From Sphingomonas sp. Leaf230 (GTDB taxonomy: Bacteria; Pseudomonadota; Alphaproteobacteria; Sphingomonadales; Sphingomonadaceae), in contig NZ_LMKW01000009.1 in NCBI RefSeq assembly GCF_001421745.1, positions 467,132-531,131 on the forward strand: a stretch of 64,000 nucleotides of DNA, given 5' to 3'. The notes beneath the pieces are model-generated. The model did not search any database. It was not told the DNA's origin and worked only from the letters and a program-made list of their open reading frames with translations. The position numbers and the translations under genes were made by a program. Below are positions 47,053-56,054 of this stretch, one piece after another (position 1 is the first letter of the stretch; each line of letters starts with the position of its first letter).

Positions 47053-47885
47053 CGTCCCGCGCCGTTCCCGCACCCGCTGCGTCGCAGGCGACGATCAACG
47101 TCCTCACCGCGTTGCTCGAGGCGCGTACCGGTCAACAGATCGCCGCGTATCGCTCATGGCGGCTCGACACCGCGCTGAAACCGCTGTTGCGCGCGCGCAA
47201 GCTCGATACGCTCGACCAGTTGGTGACCCAGTTGCTGCAGGGAAGCGACCGTTCGATCGGCGACTCGATCGTCGATGCCCTCGTCAATCAGGAGACGTCG
47301 TTCTTCCGCGACGCGCAGGTATTCGAGATGCTCGCCGAGGCGGTCGCCGACGCCGAGCGTGACGGTCGTCGCGCGCGGATCTGGTGCGCAGGCTGTTCGA
47401 CCGGACAGGAGCCGCTCTCGCTCGCGATGCAGTTCGCCGAACGGCGCGAGACGAGCGGCATGCCCATGCCCGAGATCGTCGCCACCGATGTATCCGATGC
47501 TGCCGTCGCCCGCGCGCGATCCGGTCGCTTCTCGCAGTTCGAGATCCAGCGCGGCCTGCCGGTGCGTCGCATGATCCGCTGGTTCGACACGACCGGCAGC
47601 GACTGGGTGGCGAAGCCCGACCTGCTCGGGATGGTCGCGTTCCGCCGGATGAACCTGGTATCCGACCCAGCGCCGACCGGACAGTTCGACGTTGTCCTGT
47701 GCCGCAACGTGCTGTTGTACCTGTCCGCAGACACAAAGGCCGAGGTGTTCCCGAAGATCGCCAGGGCAATGAAACCGAGCGGCGTGCTGGTGATGGGGGC
47801 CGGCGAAACCGTCATCGGCCAGACCAGTGCGTTCGCGCCGAGCAAGCGTTTCCGCGGCTTCTACGAAATGCCCGCACAGGGGTAA
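47049..47885 (+). CDS. cheR: Chemotaxis receptor methyltransferase CheR
   Basis: This 278-residue S-adenosylmethionine-dependent enzyme methylates receptor glutamates. An N-terminal helical domain is followed by NQETSFFRDAQVFEML, the SAM site IWCAGCSTGQEPLSLAM, TDVSDAAVARARSGRFS and the family motif DVVLCRNVLLYL. The ATG at 47049 overlaps the cheB stop; the longer in-frame start at 46917 would overlap cheB and is unlikely. It is the last gene of the che cluster. Confidence 0.95.
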   Translation: MTSRAVPAPAASQATINVLTALLEARTGQQIAAYRSWRLDTALKPLLRARKLDTLDQLVTQLLQGSDRSIGDSIVDALVNQETSFFRDAQVFEMLAEAVADAERDGRRARIWCAGCSTGQEPLSLAMQFAERRETSGMPMPEIVATDVSDAAVARARSGRFSQFEIQRGLPVRRMIRWFDTTGSDWVAKPDLLGMVAFRRMNLVSDPAPTGQFDVVLCRNVLLYLSADTKAEVFPKIARAMKPSGVLVMGAGETVIGQTSAFAPSKRFRGFYEMPAQG

Positions 47886-47969
47886 TCCTCCACCTCCCGA
47901 GCGGCTGGCCATCGTGACTTGCCGGCGATCTCGCCATATGGACCGTGCATCGTCCGCCGGGTGTCTCGC

Positions 47970-48674
47970 ATGCGCAAACTCTTCGATCCCATTCTGGCAG
48001 GCGGAAATCTCAAGGATCGGCTCTGGGCTTGCCTGGGCGCGCTGCTCGGCATCGGCCTGACCAGCGTAATCAGCGCGACGTTCGTTCACCCGCACGGAAC
48101 GTTCCTGCTGATCGCCGCACCGATGGGGGCCGCCGCGGTGCTCGTATTCGCGGTCCCGGCGAGCCCCCTGGCGCAGCCCTGGCCGGTGATCGGCGGCAAT
48201 ATCATCGCCGCGCTGGTCGGGGTCGCCGTCAGGATACTCGTACCGGCGCCCGAACTCGCCGCCCCGATCGCGGTCGGCGTGGCGATCCTGATGATGTCGC
48301 TGACCCGGTCGCTGCATCCGCCCGCCGGTGCGGTCGCGTTGACCGCGGTCGTCGGCGGCCCGGCGGTCGCCGATGCGGGCTTCGCGTTCGTGCTCGTCCC
48401 GATCGCGCTGAACGCTATCATACTGACCGCGTGCGGAATCCTGTTCCACCGGTTTTCAGGCCACAGCTATCCGCACCGTGTTCCCACCGTCGTGCCCGCG
48501 CCGATCGAAGCCGCGCTTCGGGCCGAGGATCTCGACAAGGCGCTTGCCGATCTCGGCGAAACGCTCGACGTCAGCCGCGAGGATCTCGACCTGTTGTTCG
48601 GCCGTGTCGAATATCACGCAGCGCACCGGCGTACGCAAAGTGTCGGCGGCGGTCCTCTGGGCCGCGCGACTTAG
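47970..48674 (+). CDS. HPP-family membrane protein
   Basis: This 234-residue inner-membrane protein has about five transmembrane helices and the HPP-family motifs QPWPVIGGN and SLHPPAGAVAL. The C-terminal ~60 residues form a soluble tail. Some cyanobacterial and plant HPP proteins transport nitrite; transport here is an inference. I use the ATG at 47970 over 47919. Its TAG overlaps the stop of the convergent cdd gene. Confidence 0.85.
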   Translation: MRKLFDPILAGGNLKDRLWACLGALLGIGLTSVISATFVHPHGTFLLIAAPMGAAAVLVFAVPASPLAQPWPVIGGNIIAALVGVAVRILVPAPELAAPIAVGVAILMMSLTRSLHPPAGAVALTAVVGGPAVADAGFAFVLVPIALNAIILTACGILFHRFSGHSYPHRVPTVVPAPIEAALRAEDLDKALADLGETLDVSREDLDLLFGRVEYHAAHRRTQSVGGGPLGRAT

Positions 48675-49120
48675 CTGACCCCAAGGTCCGCCGGACCGAA
48701 TGCGTCGGGCAGCAATTCCGAAACCGTGTAGGTCCGGATCGCATCACCTTCCGCCGCGCCGCAATGCACCGGCAAGTCACGCCCGCCCATCTGTGCCGCT
48801 TCATTGATGACCTGGCGGCAGCGACCGCACGGGCTGACCGGCGATGTTCCGGTGGCCCGACCCTCAACATCCATCGCGCCGCCGATCACGCCGATCGCGA
48901 CGATATCGCGCAGCCGACCCGCAGCGCTCGCGGTGGCGATCGCGACCGTTTCTGCGCACAGCGACAGGCCGTAGCTCGCATTCTCGAAGTTCGCGCCGGT
49001 GATCACCGTGCCGTCGTCGAGCAGCACGGCCGCACCGACCGCAAACCGCGAATACGGCGCGTGCGCATTGCGCGAGGCGTCGCGCGCTGCCGCCACGAGT
49101 TGCGTTGCTTGTTCGTTCAT
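48671..49120 (-). CDS. cdd: Cytidine deaminase
   Basis: This 149-residue homotetrameric-type deaminase converts cytidine and deoxycytidine to uridine forms for pyrimidine salvage. It shows PYSRFAVGAAVLLDDG, the zinc site and catalytic Glu in SLCAETVAI, and SPCGRCRQVI. It is the last gene of a UPF0262-GH25-cdd unit; its ATG overlaps the preceding stop (ATGA). Confidence 0.95.
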   Translation of the reverse strand: MNEQATQLVAAARDASRNAHAPYSRFAVGAAVLLDDGTVITGANFENASYGLSLCAETVAIATASAAGRLRDIVAIGVIGGAMDVEGRATGTSPVSPCGRCRQVINEAAQMGGRDLPVHCGAAEGDAIRTYTVSELLPDAFGPADLGVS

Positions 49121-49794
49121 GATGCCACCACGTCCCAGTTCACCGGTCCCTCGATCCCGTCGATGCGGCGGAAATCGCTCGCGCGCCACATCCGCCACGG
49201 TCGCGCGGTGTAGTCGGGCTTGAGGATATTCTCCACCGCCCATAGCGGCCGCGGGACGGCGTCCGACAGCGTATATTTCGAATCTACCGCCTTGCTGATC
49301 CGCAGCATCACGGGCTGCCGCGTGTGCGTCTCGACCATCGTCACGAACTGCGCGATGTCGGCGATCAGCGTCGCGCGATCCGGCCGTGCGGTGCAGTCGT
49401 CGTGGAACGCGATGTCGACCGCGGTCGGCAACGCGTCGGACGTCCGCGGCACGAAGGTGTTGAACGCGTTCGCCTGCTCGTCCGCGCGCTGACACAGCGA
49501 ATAGACGTGGACCGCGCCGCGGCGCAGGCCGGCGTCGGGCAGTGCCGCCCAGTTCGCCTCGAACGCCGCATCGCGGCGGTCGGTACCCGACGTCGCGACG
49601 ATGTAGGCGAAGTCGGCGCCGCTCGCGCGTACCGTGCCCCATTCGACCGGGCCGGGGTTCTCGGCAAGGTCGATGCCCTGCAATGGGTAGTGTTTGACGT
49701 CGGGGTGCCAGCCGGTCGCGGCGGTCCAGCCGCAGATACCGACGAAGCCGGTCGCGGCCAGCGCGGCCGCGAATTTCAAAAGTGCGTGAGCCAT
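49117..49794 (-). CDS. GH25 lysozyme-like protein with an altered catalytic motif
   Basis: This 225-residue protein starts with a hydrophobic anchor or signal (ALLKFAAALAATGFVGICGW) and has the GH25 fold pattern: GIDLAENPGPVEWGTV, ADFAYIVATSG, RRGAVHVYS, LPTAVDIAF. In active GH25 enzymes the last motif is D-x-E; here it is Asp127-Ile-Ala129, so the acid glutamate appears lost (GCG where GAG is expected). The usual KATEG is VATSG. It may bind peptidoglycan without cutting it. It sits between UPF0262 and cdd on one strand. Confidence 0.82.
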   Translation of the reverse strand: MAHALLKFAAALAATGFVGICGWTAATGWHPDVKHYPLQGIDLAENPGPVEWGTVRASGADFAYIVATSGTDRRDAAFEANWAALPDAGLRRGAVHVYSLCQRADEQANAFNTFVPRTSDALPTAVDIAFHDDCTARPDRATLIADIAQFVTMVETHTRQPVMLRISKAVDSKYTLSDAVPRPLWAVENILKPDYTARPWRMWRASDFRRIDGIEGPVNWDVVAS

Positions 49795-49801
49795 GGGTCT
49801 T

Positions 49802-50284
49802 CTAGTTGCGGATGTGGAGGACGCAGATCAGCGTGAACAGCCGTCGCGCAGTGTCGAAATCGACCTCGATCTTGCCGTCGAGACGCTCCTTGAGCAGCTC
49901 GGCGGCCTCGTTGTGGACGCCCCGGCGGGCCATGTCGACCGTCTCGATCTGCGCCGGGGAGGACTGCCGGATCGCCTGGTAATAGCTGTCGCAGATCGCG
50001 AAATAGTCGCGGATCGGTCGGCGAAAGCGCCCGAGCGCGAGCACCAAAGTCTCAAGATGCGTGTCGTCTTCGCGGTGGATGTGGATGCCGAGGCGCCCTT
50101 CCTCCGACTGAAGCTTGATCTTGTACGGCCCGGCATATCCATCGGCATAGGCCCGCTGCGGGGCGAAGTGATTGCCCTCGATCAGGTCGAAGATCGCGAT
50201 CCGGCGTTCCTGCTCGACGTCGGGCGAGCGCCAGCCGAGACTGGTCTCGTCGAGTTGCACGTCGATGATCCGCGGGTCGGCCAT
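49802..50284 (-). CDS. UPF0262 family protein
   Basis: This 160-residue cytoplasmic protein matches the alphaproteobacterial UPF0262 family in length and pattern (RIIDVQLDE, ERRIAIFDLIEGNHF, PYKIKLQSEEGRLGIHI, TVDMARRGVHNEAAELL). Function unknown. The ATG at 50284 matches the family start. It is the first gene of a three-gene unit with the GH25-like protein and cdd, and is divergent from dnaB. Confidence 0.85.
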   Translation of the reverse strand: MADPRIIDVQLDETSLGWRSPDVEQERRIAIFDLIEGNHFAPQRAYADGYAGPYKIKLQSEEGRLGIHIHREDDTHLETLVLALGRFRRPIRDYFAICDSYYQAIRQSSPAQIETVDMARRGVHNEAAELLKERLDGKIEVDFDTARRLFTLICVLHIRN

Positions 50285-50382
50285 CCGCGTTCGATAGCGG
50301 GGGACATTCGCCCTGTCACTTATCCCCAGCATTCCGGCGCGATAGCTTGGACGAGGACCCATGCATCGCGTAGGTGCAGGGG

Positions 50383-51873
50383 ATGGCAACTCTCGCATTC
50401 CCCGTTCCCGCCGTGGCCGAGCCGCAGCAGCTTCCCCGCAACGTCGAGGCCGAGGCCGCGATGCTCGGCGCGATGATGATCGACAACCGGCTCGCCGACG
50501 ATCTGGTCGACAAGCTCGAACCGGGGCATTTCTTCGAGCCCGTCCACGGGCGCATCTTTGCGGCGATCAAGACGCTGCGTGGCAATGACATGCTCGTGAC
50601 GCCGGTGACGCTGCGGCCGATGTTCGATGCGGACGAGGGCATGCGCGAGCTCGGCGGGCCGGCGTATCTGGCCGGGCTGACCGGCAGCGGTGCAGGCCTG
50701 ATCGGCGCGCGCCAGTTCGCGCAGCAGATCTATGACCTTGCGATGCTCCGTGCGCTCGTGTCGGTCGGGCGGACGCTGGTCGATCGCGCGATGGACACCT
50801 CCGAGGAGGTTAATCCGCGTGCGCAGATCGAACTCGCCGAGGAGGAGCTGTTCAAGGTCGCGGCGGATGGGGGCTCCGAAAACACGGTGAAGTCGTTCGC
50901 GCAGGCGACGACCGCGGCGGTCAAGATGGCCGAGCGCGCGCTGAACTCGGGCGGCAATTTGTCGGGCGTCACCACCGGCATCGATTCGATCAACGCCAAG
51001 ATCGGCGGCATGCATCACAGCGATCTGATGATCCTCGCCGGTCGTCCGGGCATGGGCAAGACCTCCCTCGCGACCAACATCGCGTTTAACGCCGCGCGGC
51101 GCTGGATGCGCGACATGGCCGACGGGATTGCGCCGAAGGACTCGGTCGGCGCGAAGGTCGCGTTCTTCTCGCTGGAAATGTCCGCGGATCAGCTCGCGAC
51201 GCGTATTCTCGCCGAGCAGTCGCAAATCTCGTCCGAATCGCTCCGCATGGGTAAGATCAGCCGCACCGAGTTCGCGCAGCTCGCCGCAGCCGCGGCGGAG
51301 CTGGAGAATTTGCCGCTGTTTATCGACGACACCGGCGGCCTCTCGATCGGCGCGCTGCATACGCGCGTGCGCCGGTTGCAGCGTCGGCACAACAACGAGA
51401 TCGGGCTCGTCGTGGTCGATTACCTCCAGCTGCTGTCGGGATCGGGCAAGAGCAAGGACGGCAACCGTGTCCAGGAAATCTCCGAGATTTCGCGCGGGTT
51501 GAAGACGCTGGCGAAGGATCTCAACGTACCGGTGCTAGCGCTGTCTCAGCTATCGCGTGCGGTGGAGTCGCGCGAGGACAAGACGCCGATGCTGTCGGAT
51601 TTGCGCGAGTCGGGGTCGATCGAGCAGGACGCCGACATGGTCTGGTTCGTGTACCGCGAGGATTATTACGTCGCGTCGAAGGAGCCCAAGCGCCCGGCGG
51701 AGGGCGACAGCTCGAAGATCTTCGAGGATCACGCGTCGTGGGCGGCGGAGATGGAGCGGGTGTATGGCCTGGCGGAACTCATTATCGCCAAGCAGCGCCA
51801 CGGTGCGACCGGGAAGGTCCGGATGAAGTTCGATCCGACGATCACGAAGTTCTCGGATCTGGCCGAGTATTGA
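50383..51873 (+). CDS. dnaB: Replicative DNA helicase DnaB
   Basis: This 496-residue hexameric helicase has the N-terminal primase-contact domain (PRNVEAEAAMLGAMMIDN) and the RecA-like motor with Walker A in AGRPGMGKTSLA, Walker B LVVVDYLQLL, and SQLSRAVESREDKTPMLSDLRESGSIEQDAD. No intein or fusion is seen. The ATG at 50383 is preferred over a GTG at 50374. A large palindromic block follows. Confidence 0.97.
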   Translation: MATLAFPVPAVAEPQQLPRNVEAEAAMLGAMMIDNRLADDLVDKLEPGHFFEPVHGRIFAAIKTLRGNDMLVTPVTLRPMFDADEGMRELGGPAYLAGLTGSGAGLIGARQFAQQIYDLAMLRALVSVGRTLVDRAMDTSEEVNPRAQIELAEEELFKVAADGGSENTVKSFAQATTAAVKMAERALNSGGNLSGVTTGIDSINAKIGGMHHSDLMILAGRPGMGKTSLATNIAFNAARRWMRDMADGIAPKDSVGAKVAFFSLEMSADQLATRILAEQSQISSESLRMGKISRTEFAQLAAAAAELENLPLFIDDTGGLSIGALHTRVRRLQRRHNNEIGLVVVDYLQLLSGSGKSKDGNRVQEISEISRGLKTLAKDLNVPVLALSQLSRAVESREDKTPMLSDLRESGSIEQDADMVWFVYREDYYVASKEPKRPAEGDSSKIFEDHASWAAEMERVYGLAELIIAKQRHGATGKVRMKFDPTITKFSDLAEY

Positions 51874-51883
51874 TCCGCTTCTC

Positions 51884-52030
51884 CCTCGCCCCTTCGAGGA
51901 GAGGGAAGGGGCCCACGGCCCTTGCCGTGGGAAGGGAGAGGGGAGTGAGGCTAGGGACCTGAATCCCAACGCCCCTCTCCCTTCCGTCGCCAAGTGGCTC
52001 CTCCCTCCCTCTCCCCGTAGGGGCGAGGGA
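51884..52030. repeat. Paired palindromic element, GGGGCGAGGGA family, between dnaB and cysH
   Basis: CCCTCGCCCCTTCGAGGAGA near 51885 is inverted as CTCTCCCCGTAGGGGCGAGG near 52010-52028. Internally, GGGCCCACGGCCCTTGCCGT and further inverted bits occur. It matches the block at 30537-30672 in organisation. Confidence 0.75.
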
Positions 52031-52036
52031 ATTGGA

Positions 52037-52789
52037 TCAAATCATCGGGTCGTAATCGGTGGGGGCGTGGATGCCGCATTCGACCTTGTCGAAACTCCGC
52101 CAGCGCCCCGCACGTGGGTCTTCGCCGGGGGCGACCTTGGTCGTGCAAGGCGCACAGCCGATCGAGAGATAGCCTTGCGCCTCGAGCGGATGCCGCGGCA
52201 ACTCATGCTCGGCGAAATAGGCGTCGAGCTTGGCCTTGTCCCAATCCGCAAGCGGGTTGATCTTCAACCGCCCCTCGTCCTCTTCGAAGCGGGGGAGAGC
52301 AGTACGGGTCCCGGACTGAAACCCCTTTCGCCCCGAAATCCAAGCATCGAACGGCGCCAGCGCCCGCCGCAACGGCTCAACCTTGCGCAGGTCGCAGCAT
52401 CCATCCGGATCGTACGACCACCGCAACCCCGTCTTGTCCTTGATCGCGAGCAACCGCGGGTCCGGCCGGAACACCCGAAGATCGGTGAACCCCAATTTCT
52501 CCGCCAGCTCATCACGATACGCCAGCGTCTCGCCAAACATCTTCTGCGTGTTGGTAAACACCACCGGCACGTCGACATCGACCTGCGCGACAATGTGCAG
52601 CAGCACCGCCGACTCCGCGCCGAACGACGACACCGCCGCAATCCGCCCGCGCAACTCGCCGACCAGCAGTTCGAACAGCATCTCCTGCGCGGAGACGCCT
52701 TCGAACCGCTCCTGCATCGCCATCGCATCGGCGCGCGTGAACGCCGGCGTGACGTCGATCATGTCGAGTTGGCGCGCGGGCTCACCCAT
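52037..52789 (-). CDS. cysH: Phosphoadenylyl-/adenylyl-sulfate reductase, [4Fe-4S] type
   Basis: This 250-residue enzyme reduces activated sulfate to sulfite with thioredoxin. It has SSFGAESAVLLH, the Cys-Cys pair in GCCDLRKVEPL and the second pair in GCAPCT, which together bind a [4Fe-4S] cluster. That cluster favours adenylyl sulfate as substrate. The C-terminal ECGIH carries the catalytic cysteine. The ATG at 52789 overlaps the end of the DUF934 gene; MIDVTP at 52762 is a possible later start. It is the last gene of the cobA-DUF2849-cysI-DUF934-cysH operon. Confidence 0.94.
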   Translation of the reverse strand: MGEPARQLDMIDVTPAFTRADAMAMQERFEGVSAQEMLFELLVGELRGRIAAVSSFGAESAVLLHIVAQVDVDVPVVFTNTQKMFGETLAYRDELAEKLGFTDLRVFRPDPRLLAIKDKTGLRWSYDPDGCCDLRKVEPLRRALAPFDAWISGRKGFQSGTRTALPRFEEDEGRLKINPLADWDKAKLDAYFAEHELPRHPLEAQGYLSIGCAPCTTKVAPGEDPRAGRWRSFDKVECGIHAPTDYDPMI

Positions 52790-53210
52790 GGCGCAGCTTC
52801 CACACCGGCACCGCGCCGTCCGCCGCCTTCTGGTACGGCGTGTCGTAGCGCTCCAAACTGGCGCGCAGCACGTCGATGTCGATCGGCGCCTGCGGTGCGA
52901 AGCTGTCGAACCCACAACGCCGCATCAACGGAATCTGATCGACCAGCACGTCGCCCTGTGCGCGCAGTTCGCCGGTATAGCCCGCCTCGCGAAGGATTCG
53001 CGCGGACGAATAGCCACGGCCATCGCGGTACCCAGGGAAGCTTACCTCGATCAGCGCAAGCTGGTCGATCTGCGGCAACAGCGCGCGGGCGTCGTCGCCC
53101 GCTTCCAGGCGGACGGCCGCCGCGTTGCTCTGGCCGATGAACGAATCGAGCGTCACCGCGGGCTCGTCATGCGGCTCGTCGTCGCGGAAGCGAAGCAGGG
53201 TATCGCTCAT
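52782..53210 (-). CDS. DUF934 family protein of sulfur assimilation
   Basis: This 142-residue protein has the DUF934 pattern in its second half (LIEVSFPGYRDGRGYSSARILRE, GELRAQGDVLVDQI, MRRCGFDSF, YQKAADG). The family is consistently found next to sulfite reductase and cysH in proteobacteria, as here, but its biochemical role is not established. Its ATG overlaps the cysI stop and its end overlaps cysH. Confidence 0.88.
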   Translation of the reverse strand: MSDTLLRFRDDEPHDEPAVTLDSFIGQSNAAAVRLEAGDDARALLPQIDQLALIEVSFPGYRDGRGYSSARILREAGYTGELRAQGDVLVDQIPLMRRCGFDSFAPQAPIDIDVLRASLERYDTPYQKAADGAVPVWKLRHG

Positions 53211-54859
53211 TGTGCGTCTCCCTCGACGGGGCTGTAGATCGCCTGCTTGAACGTCTCGAAGCCGACGCGGCGGTAGGTGTCGAGGAAGCGCTCGCCGGTC
53301 TCGCGGACTTCGAGATACCGGTCGGTGACGCGCTCGATCGCGTCGACCACGCCGTCCTCCGAGAAACCAGGCCCCGTGATCTTCGCGAGGCTGACGTCCT
53401 CTGCGCCCGAGCCACCGAGCGACAGCTGGTAATTCTCGGTGCCCTTCTTGTCGACGCCGAGGATGCCGATGTGGCCGGCATGGTGGTGCCCGCACGCATT
53501 GATGCAGCCGCTGATCTTGAGCTTCAGTTCGCCCAGGTCGCGTTGCCGATCGAGACTGCCGAAGCGCGTTGCGATCTTCTGTGCGAGCGGGATCGAGCGT
53601 GCATTGGCGAGGCTGCAATAGTCGAGACCGGGGCAGGCGATGATGTCGCTGATCAGGTCGAGATTGGCCTCGGCCAGACCCGCGCCGTTGAGTGCCGACC
53701 ACACCGCGTGCAGATCGGCGATGCGGACGTGCGGCAGGACGATGTTCTGCGCATGCGTCACGCGCAGTTCGTCGAAGCTGTAGCGCGTGCCGAGATCGGC
53801 CATCACGTCGATCTGGTCCGCCGACGCGTCGCCGGGGATGCCGCCGATCGGCTTGAGGCTGATGTTGACGATCGCATAGCCCGGCTGCTTGTGCGCCTTC
53901 ACGTTCTGGTCGAGCCAGACCGCGAAGTCGGGATCGCTGCGATCGATATCGGCCGATGCGTTGGCGTCGAACTCCGGCGCGCCGAAGTGGCTCGTGATGC
54001 GCTCAAGCTCGGCCCGCGGGGGATCGAGGCCGAGGCCCTTCACCGCGGTGAACTCCTCCTCGACTTGGCGGCGGTATTCGTCGGGGCCGATCTCGTGGAG
54101 CAGGATCTTGATCCGCGCCTTGTAGATGTTGTCGCGCCGGCCGTAGCGATTGTAGACGCGCAGGCACGCCTCGAGATAGCTCATCAGGTCGTCGGCGGGC
54201 ACGAAGTCGCGGATCTCGTGGCTGATCATCGGCGTGCGACCCATGCCGCCGCCGACGAAGATCTTCGCGCCGAGTTCGCCGTCGCGGACGTGCAACCCGA
54301 TGCCGATGTCGTGCAGCCGCATCGCCGCACGATCCTCGTTCGCCGCGATCACGCAGATCTTGAATTTTCGCGGCAGGTACGTGAATTCCGGGTGGAACGT
54401 CGACCATTGGCGGATCAGCTCGGCCCAAGGGCGAGGGTCGGCGACTTCGTCCGCGGCGGCGCCGGCGAACTGGTCCGAGCTGATGTTGCGGATGCAGTTG
54501 CCGCTGGTCTGGATGGCATGCATCTCGACAGTCGCCAGCTCGTGGAGGATGTCCGGGGTCTGGTCGAGCTGGATCCAGTTGAACTGGATGTTCTGCCGCG
54601 TGGTGAAGTGGCCGTAGCCGCGATCGTACTTCCGCGCGATATGCCCGAGCATCCGCATCTGGCGGCCGTCGAGCGTCCCGTACGGCACCGCGACGCGCAG
54701 CATGTAGGCGTGCAGCTGGAGGTACAGGCCGTTCATCAGCCGGAGCGGCTTGAACTGGTCCTCGGTGAGCTCGCCCGAGAGGCGGCGGCGGACCTGATCG
54801 CGAAACTCGTCGACGCGCTGGTCGACGATCGCCTGGTCATATTCGTCGTATTTATACAT
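53207..54859 (-). CDS. cysI: Sulfite reductase hemoprotein (nitrite/sulfite reductase family)
   Basis: This 550-residue siroheme enzyme makes the six-electron reduction of sulfite to sulfide. It has both ferredoxin-like half-domains and siroheme regions. The cluster cysteines lie in CPGLDYCSLANARS (C-x5-C) and SGCINACGHHH (C-x3-C); substrate-anion residues are near HFTTRQNIQFNWI and TSGNCIRNI. No flavoprotein CysJ is in the operon, so the electron donor is probably a ferredoxin or a flavoprotein encoded elsewhere. Start ATG at 54859. Confidence 0.95.
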   Translation of the reverse strand: MYKYDEYDQAIVDQRVDEFRDQVRRRLSGELTEDQFKPLRLMNGLYLQLHAYMLRVAVPYGTLDGRQMRMLGHIARKYDRGYGHFTTRQNIQFNWIQLDQTPDILHELATVEMHAIQTSGNCIRNISSDQFAGAAADEVADPRPWAELIRQWSTFHPEFTYLPRKFKICVIAANEDRAAMRLHDIGIGLHVRDGELGAKIFVGGGMGRTPMISHEIRDFVPADDLMSYLEACLRVYNRYGRRDNIYKARIKILLHEIGPDEYRRQVEEEFTAVKGLGLDPPRAELERITSHFGAPEFDANASADIDRSDPDFAVWLDQNVKAHKQPGYAIVNISLKPIGGIPGDASADQIDVMADLGTRYSFDELRVTHAQNIVLPHVRIADLHAVWSALNGAGLAEANLDLISDIIACPGLDYCSLANARSIPLAQKIATRFGSLDRQRDLGELKLKISGCINACGHHHAGHIGILGVDKKGTENYQLSLGGSGAEDVSLAKITGPGFSEDGVVDAIERVTDRYLEVRETGERFLDTYRRVGFETFKQAIYSPVEGDAQ

Positions 54860-54860
54860 G

Positions 54861-55157
54861 TCAGATTACCCAGCTGCCGGCGTTGGGGTCGGCGGGTTTG
54901 AGGGTCAGGTCGGGCCGCATCGTCGGGCCTAAAGCGCGGATGCGGTCCTTGATGTGGGCGGGGCGGGGGCCTTCGTCGGTCAGTGTCGCCTCGATCAGAT
55001 AGGGGACGTTGACGCGGCGCGCGCCTTCCTCCGCCTGGAGGATCGCTTCGCCCGCGACGCCGACGTCGGCCGCATCCTCGATATGGCGCGACCAGCCATT
55101 GCCGGTCCACCAGACGACATCGCCGGTGGGAAGGTCATTTCCGGTCAACAGCTTCAT
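54861..55157 (-). CDS. DUF2849 family protein
   Basis: This 98-residue protein shows the DUF2849 pattern: MKLLTGNDLPTGDVVWW, SRHIEDA, VNVPYLIEATLTDEGPRPAHIKDRIRALGPTMRPDL. The family typically sits between the siroheme methyltransferase and sulfite reductase genes of alphaproteobacteria, as here. Its role is unproven. Its ATG overlaps the cobA stop, and cysI starts 1 bp after its end. Confidence 0.9.
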   Translation of the reverse strand: MKLLTGNDLPTGDVVWWTGNGWSRHIEDAADVGVAGEAILQAEEGARRVNVPYLIEATLTDEGPRPAHIKDRIRALGPTMRPDLTLKPADPNAGSWVI

Positions 55158-55945
55158 GCGGCGGCGTCCTCTGCTACGCGGGCCCAGCGGGCGAGTTTGT
55201 CTTCGGCGTCCGACAGTTCGACGACTTCGCCGACGACGATGATCGCCGGGCTTTTCACCGCCTCGCGCGTCACCATCGGGCCAAGGTCGGCGAGCAGCGT
55301 GCGGATCGCACGGCTACCTTTGAGCGTGCCGCGTTCGAGCACAGCGACGGGCATGTCGGGGGCGACGCCGTCGGCCATCAGCTTGTCTGCGATCTCGGTT
55401 GCCGTAGCGATGCCCATGTAGATGACCAGCGTACGACCTTGGCCAGCGAGCCCAGACCAGTCCTGCTCGGTCAAACCCTTGCACTGGCCCGCGACGAAGC
55501 TGACCGCGCTCGAATGATCGCGGTGGGTGAGCGGCAGCATCGCTTCCGCAGCGCAACCGAGTGCGGCCGAGACGCCGGGAATCACTTCGACGGGGAGACC
55601 CGCAGCGCGAACCGCCTCGACCTCCTCGCCGCCGCGGCCGAACACGAACGGGTCGCCGCCCTTGAGGCGAATGACGATCGCGCCGGTCTTAACGTGCGCG
55701 ATGATCAGTGCGTTGATCGCCTCCTGCGGCAGCGTGTGGCGCGCGCGCTGCTTGGCGACAGAGATGCGCTGAGCCCTCGGCGGCGCGATGTCGAGCACAC
55801 GCGGGTCGATCAGCCCGTCGTGCACGACGACGTCGGCGGTCTTCAGCGCCTCGAACGCGCGGACCGTGAGGAGTCCGGGGTCGCCCGGGCCCGCCCCGAC
55901 GAGGATGACGCGCCCGCGGGCGGTGGGATCTAGGAGGCTTGCCAT
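55154..55945 (-). CDS. cobA: Uroporphyrinogen-III C-methyltransferase
   Basis: This 263-residue SAM-dependent enzyme adds two methyl groups to uroporphyrinogen III to make precorrin-2, the precursor of siroheme and cobalamin. It has VGAGPGDPGLLTVRAFEAL, VVHDGLID, RLKGGDPFVFGRGGEE and EVIPGVSAALG. It lacks the CysG dehydrogenase/ferrochelatase half, so later siroheme steps must be encoded elsewhere. It opens the sulfate-reduction operon, matching the siroheme need of CysI and the cobalamin need of MetH. The ATG at 55945 is well placed; the extension to 56116 is not coding. Confidence 0.95.
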   Translation of the reverse strand: MASLLDPTARGRVILVGAGPGDPGLLTVRAFEALKTADVVVHDGLIDPRVLDIAPPRAQRISVAKQRARHTLPQEAINALIIAHVKTGAIVIRLKGGDPFVFGRGGEEVEAVRAAGLPVEVIPGVSAALGCAAEAMLPLTHRDHSSAVSFVAGQCKGLTEQDWSGLAGQGRTLVIYMGIATATEIADKLMADGVAPDMPVAVLERGTLKGSRAIRTLLADLGPMVTREAVKSPAIIVVGEVVELSDAEDKLARWARVAEDAAA

Positions 55946-56054
55946 GCGATCGGAGATGGGCGGATGGGCGCTGCGCTGCAACCGAATGATGCTTTGGCGG
56001 GAGGTAGGATTGCTTTTGCGCGAGGGGGCGAGAGGCGTGGTCGTCGAACCCCCA

